DNA of 64,000 nt from Teratosphaeria epicoccoides (Eukaryota; Ascomycota; Dothideomycetes; Mycosphaerellales; Teratosphaeriaceae), in contig JADDMT010000038.1 in NCBI GenBank assembly GCA_021401465.1, forward strand, positions 124,001-188,000, in the 5' to 3' direction. Below the pieces are notes generated by a model. It was not told the origin of the DNA. It saw nothing but the letters and a program-made list of their open reading frames with translations, and did no database searches. Shown one piece after another: positions 1 through 9,573 of this stretch. Position 1 is the first letter of the stretch. Every line of letters starts with the position of its first letter. Made by a program: the position numbers and the translations under genes.

Positions 1-39
1 GTGAGGTTGCTGGCTGCGTGTGGACGCGGATGACAGCTC

Positions 40-170
40 GATGATACAGTTGACTGCTTGTTGCCTCAGGTGATTGCTGCTTGACATTGCTGACTGTATG
101 TTGATGCCGGTTGACTCGATTGATACTGGTGCCTGATCTCCTGAGACAAGTTACCTGATTGATGAGCATG
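40..170 (+). repeat. TTGACTG-rich degenerate tract A
   Basis: TTGAC or TTGAT words recur every 8-30 bases on the plus strand, for example TTGACTGCTTGTTG, TTGACATTGCTGACTG and TTGACTCGATTGAT. The spacing is irregular, so this is a degenerate minisatellite-like tract rather than a clean tandem repeat. Similar tracts lie near 1.5, 4.5, 23.7, 24.2 and 26.0 kb. Confidence 0.5.
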
Positions 171-588
171 AGATGCTCCTGGCGCTGTACAGACATCTCG
201 GGATCCCTGGGAGTCAGCTGGATCAGCTCGGGGAGGTTCCATCAAGATGGCGCTTTCGCGAGCGTGTTGTACTGGGAGCTGGCCGCGCATTTCGATGAGC
301 TGACTCTGAAATGCTGGGTCGAGATATTAGGAGGAAAAGAACACAAGTGTATCACCATTGCCGTCGGACCTACGCGTGGGTGCGATTTGCAGCCGAGCTT
401 TGCTTGGACACTTGCTTACAAGACAAGGTCCCTAGGATATGCTTAGTCCGCCGTGATTTGTGTACAGATTGCCGCGAGCCCTGGATACAATTCTTCGCAC
501 ACATACTAGTACGCACGGAAAGGCATCATGGGAACAATTCTACGTGCGGACAGACACCATGGATCAGGCGGAGATACGACATGCTGCT

Positions 589-606
589 GCCGCCGCCGCC
601 GCCGCC
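589..606 (+). repeat. GCC trinucleotide microsatellite, six units
   Basis: Six consecutive GCC units are visible. In one plus-strand frame they would encode an alanine run, but no recognisable protein surrounds it. Confidence 0.85.
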
Positions 607-1454
607 GTACTCTTCGCGGCCGATGGGTCTACGCGATACTGCCACAGCTACGACTGCATCCGCAGCGACAGAGGCGCTGACACCGCTCCGCACTGCTAGG
701 GGCATTCTTGCGCCAGGTCCTCCTCACGGACGAGACTATGAAGGTCGCAGGTCCACCCATTCGTGACAATGTTTTTCGCTCTTTTTCGCGGATAGGAACG
801 GACTGGCGACGCGATATCAGAGCCGCGTGGAGGACGGGAAGGCTGCTTCGATCGACGGAAGTCCTACAAGTTTGCCACTTAGGCAAAGCGGCGATCTCGC
901 TTCAGCTGCCGTGAACTGTGGCGTGGGGATGCTCTTCGATCGGCTCCACCGTCCCAGGGGTGAAGAGACGGGAGGGTATCGTGGCTGCATTATTCGGGAT
1001 TAGTGGCGACGACTGGGGAACGCGGCTTGTGGTGGCCAACGCGGAGGTGATGTCCAATGAGGGCGAGAGCGGTGGTAGTGAGAGTTTGTCAAGGGATATC
1101 GGGATCGATACGGCAGGTCTGCCCAAGGCGCAGCACGGGATTGGCGTGAGTAGGAAGTGGTAGTGTGTCTGCGCAAATTCAGAAGTGGTCTTGCTTTGAG
1201 GTTCTGGAGGTGGACAAAGGGGTGGCTTGGGGTCATGCTAAGTCGCTCCGCGCGGTCTTTCCAAGGCGTCTGGCTCCGAAAGAGTATCGGTAGGGGTCCA
1301 GTAATGCCCCAGTGATCAGAAGTCGATCCCTCGACGGGTTGGTCAATGACATTAGATCGACAGCAGCAGGTACGGTTGCCGAGCTGTCAGTCTTGGTTGC
1401 CGGTCTCGAGCATGCGGACGGCAGAATATACAGAAAATGGCTTGATGACACGGG

Positions 1455-1600
1455 CAATGACTTGATATGGATGATGGCTTATTGACGCACTTAGATGGCA
1501 GACGACATTGTCGGCGTTGTCATTGCATGGGACGGCTTATTGATACAGCGACTGCTTGTCAACACGGCTGGAGCTGTCAATGACGGGACTCGCTGGGTGG
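1455..1600 (+). repeat. TTGACTG-rich degenerate tract B
   Basis: Repeated TTGA/TTGT words with CTGC and GACGG spacers resemble tract A, for example GGCTTATTGACG, GGCTTATTGATACAGCG and CTGCTTGTCAACACGG. GGCTTATTGA occurs twice about 66 bases apart. No coding signal. Confidence 0.4.
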
Positions 1601-1689
1601 CTGACTAAAGGTGCGACTCTTTACCACCCCCAAGCTTGATCAACACGGCCTTGTGCCGCAAGTGTCCATCCAAGCTATACCAATAGCCC

Positions 1690-2550
1690 TCTAGTCCTTA
1701 ACGAGGGCCCTTGTACGCACCAAATGGCGTGTCGCCTGCATTGGTCGGCAGAGTGCAATGCCCACCGTCCCGCCCTCAAACGCCTTTGACACTCGCGAGG
1801 TCTTCAGTATAGATAGACGCAATAAGCCCGTACTCGGTACTATTTGCCTTTTCAATAGCTTCGTGCCCAGTATAAAAGGTGTTGATGTTGACGAACGAAT
1901 CGAAGACTTCCTCGACCTGCGTCTTATCGTCCTCAGGCACGTAGATGAAGTAGCTTTCGCCCTCAACTTGAGGAGCCTCGCCGCCAACCTCCAGCTTAGC
2001 TGTACTATTTTTGGCGGCTTCAGAGTAAGATCTGATGCGATCAAACTGGATTTTACTGGCCTGCGGACCCTGTGCTGTCTCGGGTAAGAGGAGATCGCCT
2101 TTCTTCGCTGCTCTGAAGTTAGCTAAGAAGGCGGCTTTGATTTTCTCTGCAATTGTGTCTTGGATGGTTGGTATGTTCCTGACCATCCTGACACATTTTA
2201 TCTCTCCTTCCCTGGACGTGGTGACTGACCATGGTACGATGGCCGCCACAGGTCGTATGGGCTGACGGAACGCCATGTTCACATGTTTTGGCGTGTTGAG
2301 TCTCGTCTCACCTTTGGCTTCGTACCCGCTCATCGCATAATGATCGAAGACATCTGAAGCGTGATGCGCGTCGTAGTACTGGCTCACCAACCTGCCTGCG
2401 GCCATGGCTTCCAAATATGCGCTCTCCAGCAGCTTCACGAAACATCCAGCGGGCGGAGAGCTGCCGAATTCTGGAATGCTGCTTTGTCAGCAGCGCTTCG
2501 CACATGTCCACGATCTTGTCATGATCGTATGGTGATGTGAGTCGCAACAC
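1690..2550 (-). pseudogene. Decayed aldehyde dehydrogenase (ALDH superfamily)
   Basis: Three minus-strand frames carry ordered ALDH pieces: an N-terminal piece with RQPIRPVAAIVPW, a piece with TAQGPQASKIQFDRI, then NSTEYGLIASIYTEDLA, then KAFEGGTVGI in another frame. These match the start, the post-catalytic segment and the C-terminal segment of NAD(P)-dependent aldehyde dehydrogenases. After IVPW the sequence jumps almost directly to the region preceding QGPQ, so the cofactor-binding middle, the ELGGK glutamate and the GQxC catalytic cysteine are absent. Frames shift at the 5' end near 2.44 kb and again near 1.78 kb. The family is about 500 residues; less than half remains. It cannot encode an active enzyme. 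The superfamily assignment is firm; the subfamily is not determined. Confidence 0.85.
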
Positions 2551-2755
2551 CCGAAAGCCACATCGCTGGCTGAAGTATATGAATCAATCGGGCTTATGCT
2601 CGCCCACCCCAGGCTGAAGTCAGCATGACGCGTTTCACGTGTGACGTGTCTGAGTGATGCTTACTCATCAGCCATTTGCCAAATCAAGCATACCGAACGC
2701 TTGGTATGTGCGCTGTAGTGTAAACACGGAGCAAGTATGTTAGCGATCAACGCTC

Positions 2756-3226
2756 ATGTGTATGTGCGCATCAGCTGGTAAGGCGGCCTGGAACGCGCTG
2801 ATTCGAACCCATCATATCACATCGCGGAAGAAGGTCGTCAAGCTGAAGCAGGCTGCAACTGCGCATGGTATTTTCGTCCTTCTGCGAAGTGGGGGCTCGC
2901 CTGGGATCATGTATGTCGAGGGGCAGCAGTCTGGTATTCAGGAGTGGATAATTATTGTGCAGGTCAGTGGCGCTGAGCTCTGGTTAGGTGGCGTGGATGC
3001 TGATAGTCAATGGCATCGCTAGAAGTTGAGATACAAGGACTACCAGCTCGCTGTGAAGCCTGCAGCAGTGCAGCGGGAGCGCCCTGATGATTTGATTAAG
3101 CTCGCGGCCGCCGGACTCTACGAGACGAAATTGGTCAAAGACTTCGGCGTGCAAATGCAGGCCAGAGGAGTTTTCGAGTGGTGGCGGAAAGGCATGGGCT
3201 ATGCTGGGCAGGATGGACGCTCCTAG
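2756..3226 (+). CDS. RWD-type protein C-terminal domain (DUF1115-like), two exons
   Basis: Exon 1 is 2756-2962, intron 2963-3022 (GTCAGT...GCTAG, 60 nt), exon 2 is 3023-3226, joined in phase 0 to give 136 residues. Exon 1 carries THHITSRKK and GIMYVEGQQSGIQEW; exon 2 carries KLRYKDYQLAVKP and ends with VFEWWRKGMGY. The SHHI...PG.hhVEG...h..L+...+ pattern resembles the C-terminal half of RWDD2-like proteins. Family members usually have an RWD domain before this part; none is seen upstream, so the gene may be 5'-truncated or have distant exons. Its function is unknown. It lies just downstream of the ALDH relic. The exon join is well supported; the start codon is only the first in-frame ATG. Confidence 0.6.
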
Positions 3227-4469
3227 GCTTTGAAGCGATGATTCGAAAGCCAGCCACATGCTTCACTCAAACCTGCGACTTGAAAGATGTGATCCTCGAG
3301 TCTGTTAAGAGAAGGTAAATGTAGCACGACTGATGCCGAACAGAGATTTCCTCGGACTGGAAAAGTGAGTCATAAGCTAGGAAGCCGAAACCTCGCAACA
3401 TCGATACGACATGAATGCCTTGTCAAAAACACATATTTGCAGACCTGCACAAAGACGATTTGGTAATTTGTCACATTTTAGCTCTGGTGCTGGTTAGCTG
3501 ATGATTCCAATGGATCGAAGACTTCCACTTCAACTTACTGAGCAAGTTTCGATCTTACGACCTCCGGGTTATGAGCCCTTCGATATGTCAGTGGAAGGGA
3601 TACGTTCGAAGGGGACGAACTTTATTTACCGGCGCGCTTCCCTGTTTGGAGTCAGTGATATGATCGTTGCATTTTCGCCGGTGGAAATCATTTACACTGC
3701 GCCATCAAGCTTCTGTTCAAGTTTCTTCGATCACACTGAAGATGACTCATGGAGCAACTTGAGCTTTACCGATCACCGAGCGACTGATTGAAGTTTTTTC
3801 CATCAAAAAGTTATATATTACTGATGCCTCATTGTCGTTGATTCGGCGTTCAAGACTGACCTCGCACAACGATAGATCAATAGACAGGATTTCCTTGCTG
3901 TCCGCCAATCGACTCTGACTGCGCAAGACTGCATTTGTACGAAAGTGGTATGCAGCTCCACACATGTGCTCAAAACTGATGGGAGAGAAGATATTAACAA
4001 GATTATGCACCGATCTTCCCTTCACAGACCGACATGACAGTTGTTACGGCACAAAGTTGAATGAGTCGTAGCAACGTAAGATCGCTGGAAGCATAGCACC
4101 AAAGCACCAGGCTTCATGCTGCCATCGTACCATAACCAAGTCACCTGGTCTTTCGGAACCGTAAGAGGCGTATCTGAGCAGGACCTTTGGATAGTGCGTC
4201 GATTCCTGTATACGTCGGACTTGGAGCCACCAGGGAACTCTCCTCGACATGCTCCAAGTCACGATTCGTCAAGAGCCCTTGACGAGAAAGTTGGTCACGA
4301 ATACAACTGGGCTGGCCGGGGTTGACCCTCAATTCTTATTGCCGTGTCGATCGTTGCACACATCGTCGGACATGGGCTCGAAGGCACCGTGATCTTTCCT
4401 GAGAAATGCGTTCATGCCTCGGTTGGACCTGAGCCTCATTATGACTCCGCCTTGTGTTGAGCACGCAGT

Positions 4470-4600
4470 GGACCTAGCAGTCAATTAGTCGGCTGATCGG
4501 TTGATGTGGTCGACTGCTGCGCATCGCAATTGACTGCTTGTTGACACGGGTGAGAGCTTATCACCACACTCATGCGAGTTGGTGATGCCGTTGAATTCTC
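4470..4600 (+). repeat. TTGACTG-rich degenerate tract C
   Basis: TTGATGTGG, CGACTGCTGCGCATCG, TTGACTGCTTGTTGACACGG and GTTGATGCCGTTGA-like words repeat. The word TTGACTGCTTGTTG is identical to one in tract A, which argues for shared ancestry. Confidence 0.5.
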
Positions 4601-5719
4601 ACGCTTTTAGATGATCACACGAGTATCGACTCAGCCTGCCGACCATGTGGCTAGTAGCCCGATTGACAGAACGGCTGCGAGCACGAGGTCAAATCACCAC
4701 TTTTACCACTTGTATGTTTTGATATCGAATTTCCAGAAGACCTACCAACGCACGGCACGAACCATAGAGGTTCTCAAGCTAAACGCCCACATTTACCACG
4801 ACATTCAACCGAGTCAAGCTAAGAGGCAGACCCGATCCATGCTCGCAGAAATTATCGGATCGGTGCCGCTTCTGGCTGCCACTATCAGATATGGTTGCTG
4901 CGACCGGCATGCCGAATTGAAGCAATGCATGATCTCCGCTCAGCTTGGGCAGGGCATTCATGATCAAGTGGGATACGTGTGACCACCACTGGTCTCTCAG
5001 ACTCCATATATGGACAATGCGCGAACCCTTGGCCCATCGCGCGCGGAACGCGCTGCGTCATAACGTGACATGAAGGTACAACGGCGATTGCGTCCTGCAC
5101 GCTGAGCACACAGTGCGCTTTAGAGACAAGGCCCGGGAAAAATGGCAAGTCATGGAACATATGTGTGCAGGTACACGTAGCCGTGCGCCGCAAGGCCGCT
5201 AAGGTGCATGCCCACTCTGTGGCGTCCTCCCATGCTTCGTCATTGTCGATGTGACCCTTGCGGCTTCTACTGGCGGTCGGAAAGGGGCCATGGCTCAACG
5301 GAGCGCAACAATGTGACAACACGAGCGACGGCAGAATACCACCTAGGCGGCCAGTTTTTGCTGGCAACTACCTGACTCATGTGATTGGCACCGTACGTGA
5401 ACCATGCTGCGAGGCTGAGTCTGCACTGTGGTCAAGTGGCTTATGCTGTGTGAATATGCGCCCCAGATCCATGATTGAAGACAGGGATGCTCATTTGTAA
5501 GCTGGGACCACCATTGTACTTCTGGACAGCTAAATCGCAGGCATTGTCGTCTAATCTTGGTCGTAACTTCCCGTCGGTGGGAACACCGGAGGATCACCGA
5601 CGGTCAGTGAAGGGGAAGTCTTGTGAAAGACGATGAAACGATAGAGCCGAGGCTCCTCTGGGCCTGACTGCATGCCGCTGGGATTGCTTTATTCCAGCAC
5701 GCAAGAATGCAGAAGGCAT

Positions 5720-5748
5720 GATCGACTGGAGGATCGACTGGAGGATCG
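5720..5748 (+). repeat. 12-bp tandem duplication
   Basis: GATCGACTGGAG occurs twice back to back, followed by GATCG, the start of a third copy. No function is suggested. Confidence 0.85.
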
Positions 5749-7462
5749 CGGTCGGCGCAAGCGTTGGGCAACACAGCATTCCCAACACGAATCCAACATG
5801 AAAGTACAGTGCGTGACGGAGCTTACTCCGAGTGCGCAAACGCGCTTGCGTCGCTCAGCCAGTGACCACCCACAGTGTTGCACAGGACTGCATGACTCGA
5901 TCGCGGCTTCAAAGTGAAAGACCCTCGCTGTTTTATGATCATGCTGTCCTATATCAGAGCCTCTAAAGGTGTCGACGACAGGCATATGACCGGCGCTGCT
6001 GGACTCTGCACGCTGGAGTGTCCGCGTCGAAGGCTGACGCTAGCCGGCACCCAGCGTTGCTTGCACCACACAGCGAGCACAAACAAGTCTCTAGCATACA
6101 ATGCCGTATTCTTAGAAATCATAACGCTCCGTGAGATGAGCAGATGCTCCCGAGACTGCGCACCTGGACCAATTCCCATTTGCTATCCTGAGAAGTACTC
6201 TTGGCAATACAGAGTCTCCGCGTGAGATTGAAAGCTTAACTTACCTGGGTAGGAATCGTCAGCCACGATGGTATTGGCGGCGCTCTGGTTGGAGTGGGAC
6301 TCTCCGTGTGTGCAACTACCAAGTTACAGTTGAGGTCGGTTGCGGCATATTTGAATGGCTGGTGGCCTATCCTGCTCGCAGCTAGTCAGTGTCGTGATCG
6401 GCTTTAGCTTTCGAAAAGTACTGACGAAAGTTGCCCTCGCCTTGGACTCGTCGGAACACGAGCTCGGCAGTTGTGTCTCCAGATGCATTTGTATCTACCG
6501 AGTGGATTCATCCACTAAGGTTTCTCGTGACCGGGGCTCGAAAGCTTCGTCAAGCTTCGAACGTCCCGCCGAAGCCCTCGTCCGCGAGCTTGGACAATTG
6601 AACTGCAGGAAATATGCCGCCCCAATCATTCACTGAGGCCACAGGGGAGCGGCTCAGGTGGCCGCACAGCCCTCTTCGCTGCCGCATGTACCGTGCATGG
6701 TTGGTGCTTCGTTGACGATTCCAGGTAGGTGGTCGCAAGGTCAGGTCGGAATCCCGGAAGAGGCGGTACATTGACGTCGTCAAGCCGCGTCCGGCAGCAG
6801 TCCAGAGTTGCCAGCGCGAGTGAGAGCACATAGCTCTCCCGCGGTACGGCATGTGGGAGGTCTGCGAAGGCGCTGGCTCGTCGTATTCCAACGGCAGCGG
6901 CTGCGGCTTCTATCAGCGTGAGACAGGCGTTTTGCTTGCCTTCTTGTGAATGATCCGCTTCAAGCCGAACCAAATGTGTGCTGTGCCAGATATGTGACGG
7001 GATTGACTCGATTTTCTCTACAGAGAACAAAATCGCCCATCTCAAACTTAGGCTTCATCAGCTACGTGCTTCGCGTATAAGGTTTCGCTGTATCGCAGCC
7101 TCACTTACTCGGCTAATGGCGCCATTAACCTCGGGAAGCGCCAAACGCACTTCAGCCCGCTCGATCAAGATCGGTGAAGTTACGAGAAGAAACATGTCCT
7201 ACAGCAACGGCTATTCTGTCGACTAGGAATCCACTTCACGGTCGAAGCCAGCAGACGACGCGGGTCTGCGACCACAGTCGACTCCCTATAATCAGCCAGA
7301 TCAGCTGCAGCTGTCCGGTATAAAAATGCTGAGTCGCTGGAAGAAATCCTTGTTACTAACGCACAATGGGAACAGCTAGAATTTGTGCGTGTTCAAGCAG
7401 CGAGACAAGATATCCATGCCATAAGAACGCAGCGTATACACGGTCGTGTGGGGTGGCTTGAG

Positions 7463-7555
7463 ATGTTGTCGCTTCCTGCCGAATTCGTTCACAAGATACT
7501 AGGTTCAATTACTTTTCAGTCGACACGTGCCACTATCGATCTTTGGTCTATGTGA
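7463..7555 (+). pseudogene. F-box motif relic
   Basis: A short open frame reads MLSLPAEFVHKILGSIT and stops after 30 codons. The LPAEFVHKIL stretch matches the F-box consensus (LPxEhhxxIL). Upstream codons in the same frame are open for a short way, but no downstream substrate-recognition domain is visible. It may be the first exon of a decayed F-box gene, or a chance match; the motif is short. Confidence 0.35.
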
Positions 7556-9573
7556 CCCCAGAAGTTTGAGCTGAGTGTGTTCTTTCGGAAAAGCCAAGCC
7601 GACGAAGCTTGTGTAGCGTCTAGACTCTAGCGCACGGTTGCGCACCGCAAGGTCCGCGAAGGTGTCCATGTGGGCATCTGCTATACTCTGTTTCGACACT
7701 TATTAGCCTGGAGGGGGACTTAATCAATGCGGAAACGGTCGACTATTCAAGGTGTGCGCGTCGCAAACCGACGTGGTTGTCAGCTCCTGATGCCAAGCGG
7801 CAGCATCGCCCAACGGTCGGCGGGTGGTGCACACCTCTAATGCAAGAATAGCGTCAGCGAGCCGTGATAGGGCTGGGCTGTGATTGCGGGATTTGCAGCT
7901 GAGAAGGATCATGATGTGCCGTCATCACGAGGGAGGTGTTAACCATCGATAGCTCGATGTTCACATTAAACCGGTTTCAATTTTGTCGGGTCTTGCTCCT
8001 TCTGCGGCGCAGCTGCCTTTGGCGTATTTAATTCGATAATTGTGGCATCGCAGCCACAAGCAGATCGTGCAAGCCAGCACCATGACTTCAATGACTTTGG
8101 TGACACACTGACACTGTCTCACCGCGGCCACATGTGCAGGGTCTGGCCCGGCGCGAAGTCAGGTGTCCCTGGGTACAAGCGAACGATTCTCTGCGGTAGA
8201 GTTTGAGTAATGTTTGTACCCGTCTCGGCAGCTCGAAGGCGCTACCTGCTAGGTACCTTGACGACCATGCATGTCGGCTGCAGCCAGCACGGGCCTGAGC
8301 TGGGCGGCGCATGCACAGACAGGCATGCGCGTTGCGAGACCAAACAATAGCGGAGGGGTGGAAATGAAAACGCGCGCGACGCAGGACACCCTCTGTCATT
8401 CTGCATGAAGCGAAGCGATGTAGCTGTACTTCTAGCAGTAGGCTCCTGACCCCGGGGCCCGCGCATTCGCCCCCCTGAGGCCTCTGCACGGCCCCACGGG
8501 ACATGGCTGCTTCGGCACACGGGAGTCTCTGCTGCAGCCTGCAGCTCCGTCGAGACACGTCATTGGCTGGAATCCGCGCCGCCGCTTGCACGCGGCCAAA
8601 GATCGAAGCGTGCCTTCCTGTCTTTGCCTTCCTGTCTTTGCCTGGTCGGGTACATGTCTCGCCTGCGGGCGAGGATCGGGCCATCTAGACCGTCAAGGCG
8701 ATGATGCGCAACGAAATGATCGGCTCGACGCGCACTACTGTCCAGCAGGAAGTAGCACGGAGGTAGTGGTGGACAGCGCGAGCGCCCGTCGCCCGCCGCT
8801 CGTTTACCGACAGCCTGAGACAGGTCAGCTTCGCGTCGTCGATGGTCGATGTTCGATGTTCGACGATCTCGGATACGGACAAGCACGGCCGATCCTTTGC
8901 TGCTCTGAGCACACCGGCCGCTGTGAAGACTGTCCTGGCTCCGCCGCCCCAGCTTGTGCGGCCACAGCGACCGTGGTTGCAGAGTCTCCCGGCAACTGCA
9001 CTGCACCAACCCTGGTCCTCGACCCGGTTGACTGCTCCCCTTAACCTGTCGGCGGGCACATTTCTTCTTACACCTCAATGCCGCGGTGGCTCGCCGATCC
9101 TGAGCCACTCTGTACTCTTCATGGTTCGTGCCCGCAGCAGATGCCTGTCGAGCGTTGAGCACAAACTATAACTCCCACTGAGCCCCACCGGCATCTACCC
9201 TTGACACATCGACTGGCTCCTCTGCCCTTCGTCGCCGGCCGCCAACCGACTGCCGCCGCCCGCCACCACCACATTCATTGGTTTCGGCCTTTCTTCAGAA
9301 GTCTGCTGCATCATCAACACACCTACTCCAAGGTCCAACTGTGCCCATTGTCGCGCTACTGCTCTGCACCAGGACCGCTCGGTCACACCTCACGCACAGT
9401 ACCTCAAGGCGACAGGGCTCTGGAGACAACTGGATCTATTAATGCATCGGCTGTCTTCCATCATATGTGCTGCGAGACCTGAGCACATCAAGGAAAGCAC
9501 ACACGCTTAACCGCAGAAACGGCCCAGCTCGAACCAATTCCATTCCCAGGCCTATGCTACACCCGTAGCCTGC
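7556..9573. other. Gene-free stretch and leader ahead of the first Zn2Cys6 gene
   Basis: From about 8.1 to 9.2 kb the sequence is GC-rich and shows overlapping frames of up to 200 codons on both strands, none protein-like. This is typical of a GC-rich non-coding leader. From about 9.2 kb the plus strand becomes rich in C and CT runs, which fits a transcribed 5' leader of the regulator starting at 9574. No RNA gene was recognised. Confidence 0.45.
8613..8640 (+). repeat. 14-bp tandem duplication
   Basis: CCTTCCTGTCTTTG occurs twice back to back. It lies in the GC-rich leader region. Confidence 0.9.

Larger units (their letters stand above)
1..1689. other. Gene-poor stretch with low-complexity tracts
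   Basis: No reading frame here resembles a known protein. Open frames of 60-150 codons overlap on both strands and look like chance. The stretch contains two TTGACTG-rich tracts and a short GCC microsatellite, listed separately. It ends at the decayed aldehyde dehydrogenase. Confidence 0.6.
3227..7462. other. Long gene-poor stretch
   Basis: About 4.2 kb with many short overlapping frames on both strands but no recognised protein. An open frame at 3501-3791 (+, 96 codons) and one at 6626-7045 (-, 139 codons) are the least chance-like by composition, but I recognise neither. The stretch contains tract C and a 12-bp tandem duplication, listed separately. Confidence 0.5.

Noticed and set aside
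2790..2815. tRNA B-box-like GGTTCGAATC on the minus strand
   Set aside because: No A box, acceptor stem or terminator at suitable distance; it falls inside the RWD-like coding exon.
8088..9171. Overlapping frames of 100-200 codons on both strands
   Set aside because: They arise from high GC and few stops; the translated sequences are rich in Arg, Ala, Cys and Ser with no domain, and several frames are open at once, which is typical of non-coding GC-rich DNA.
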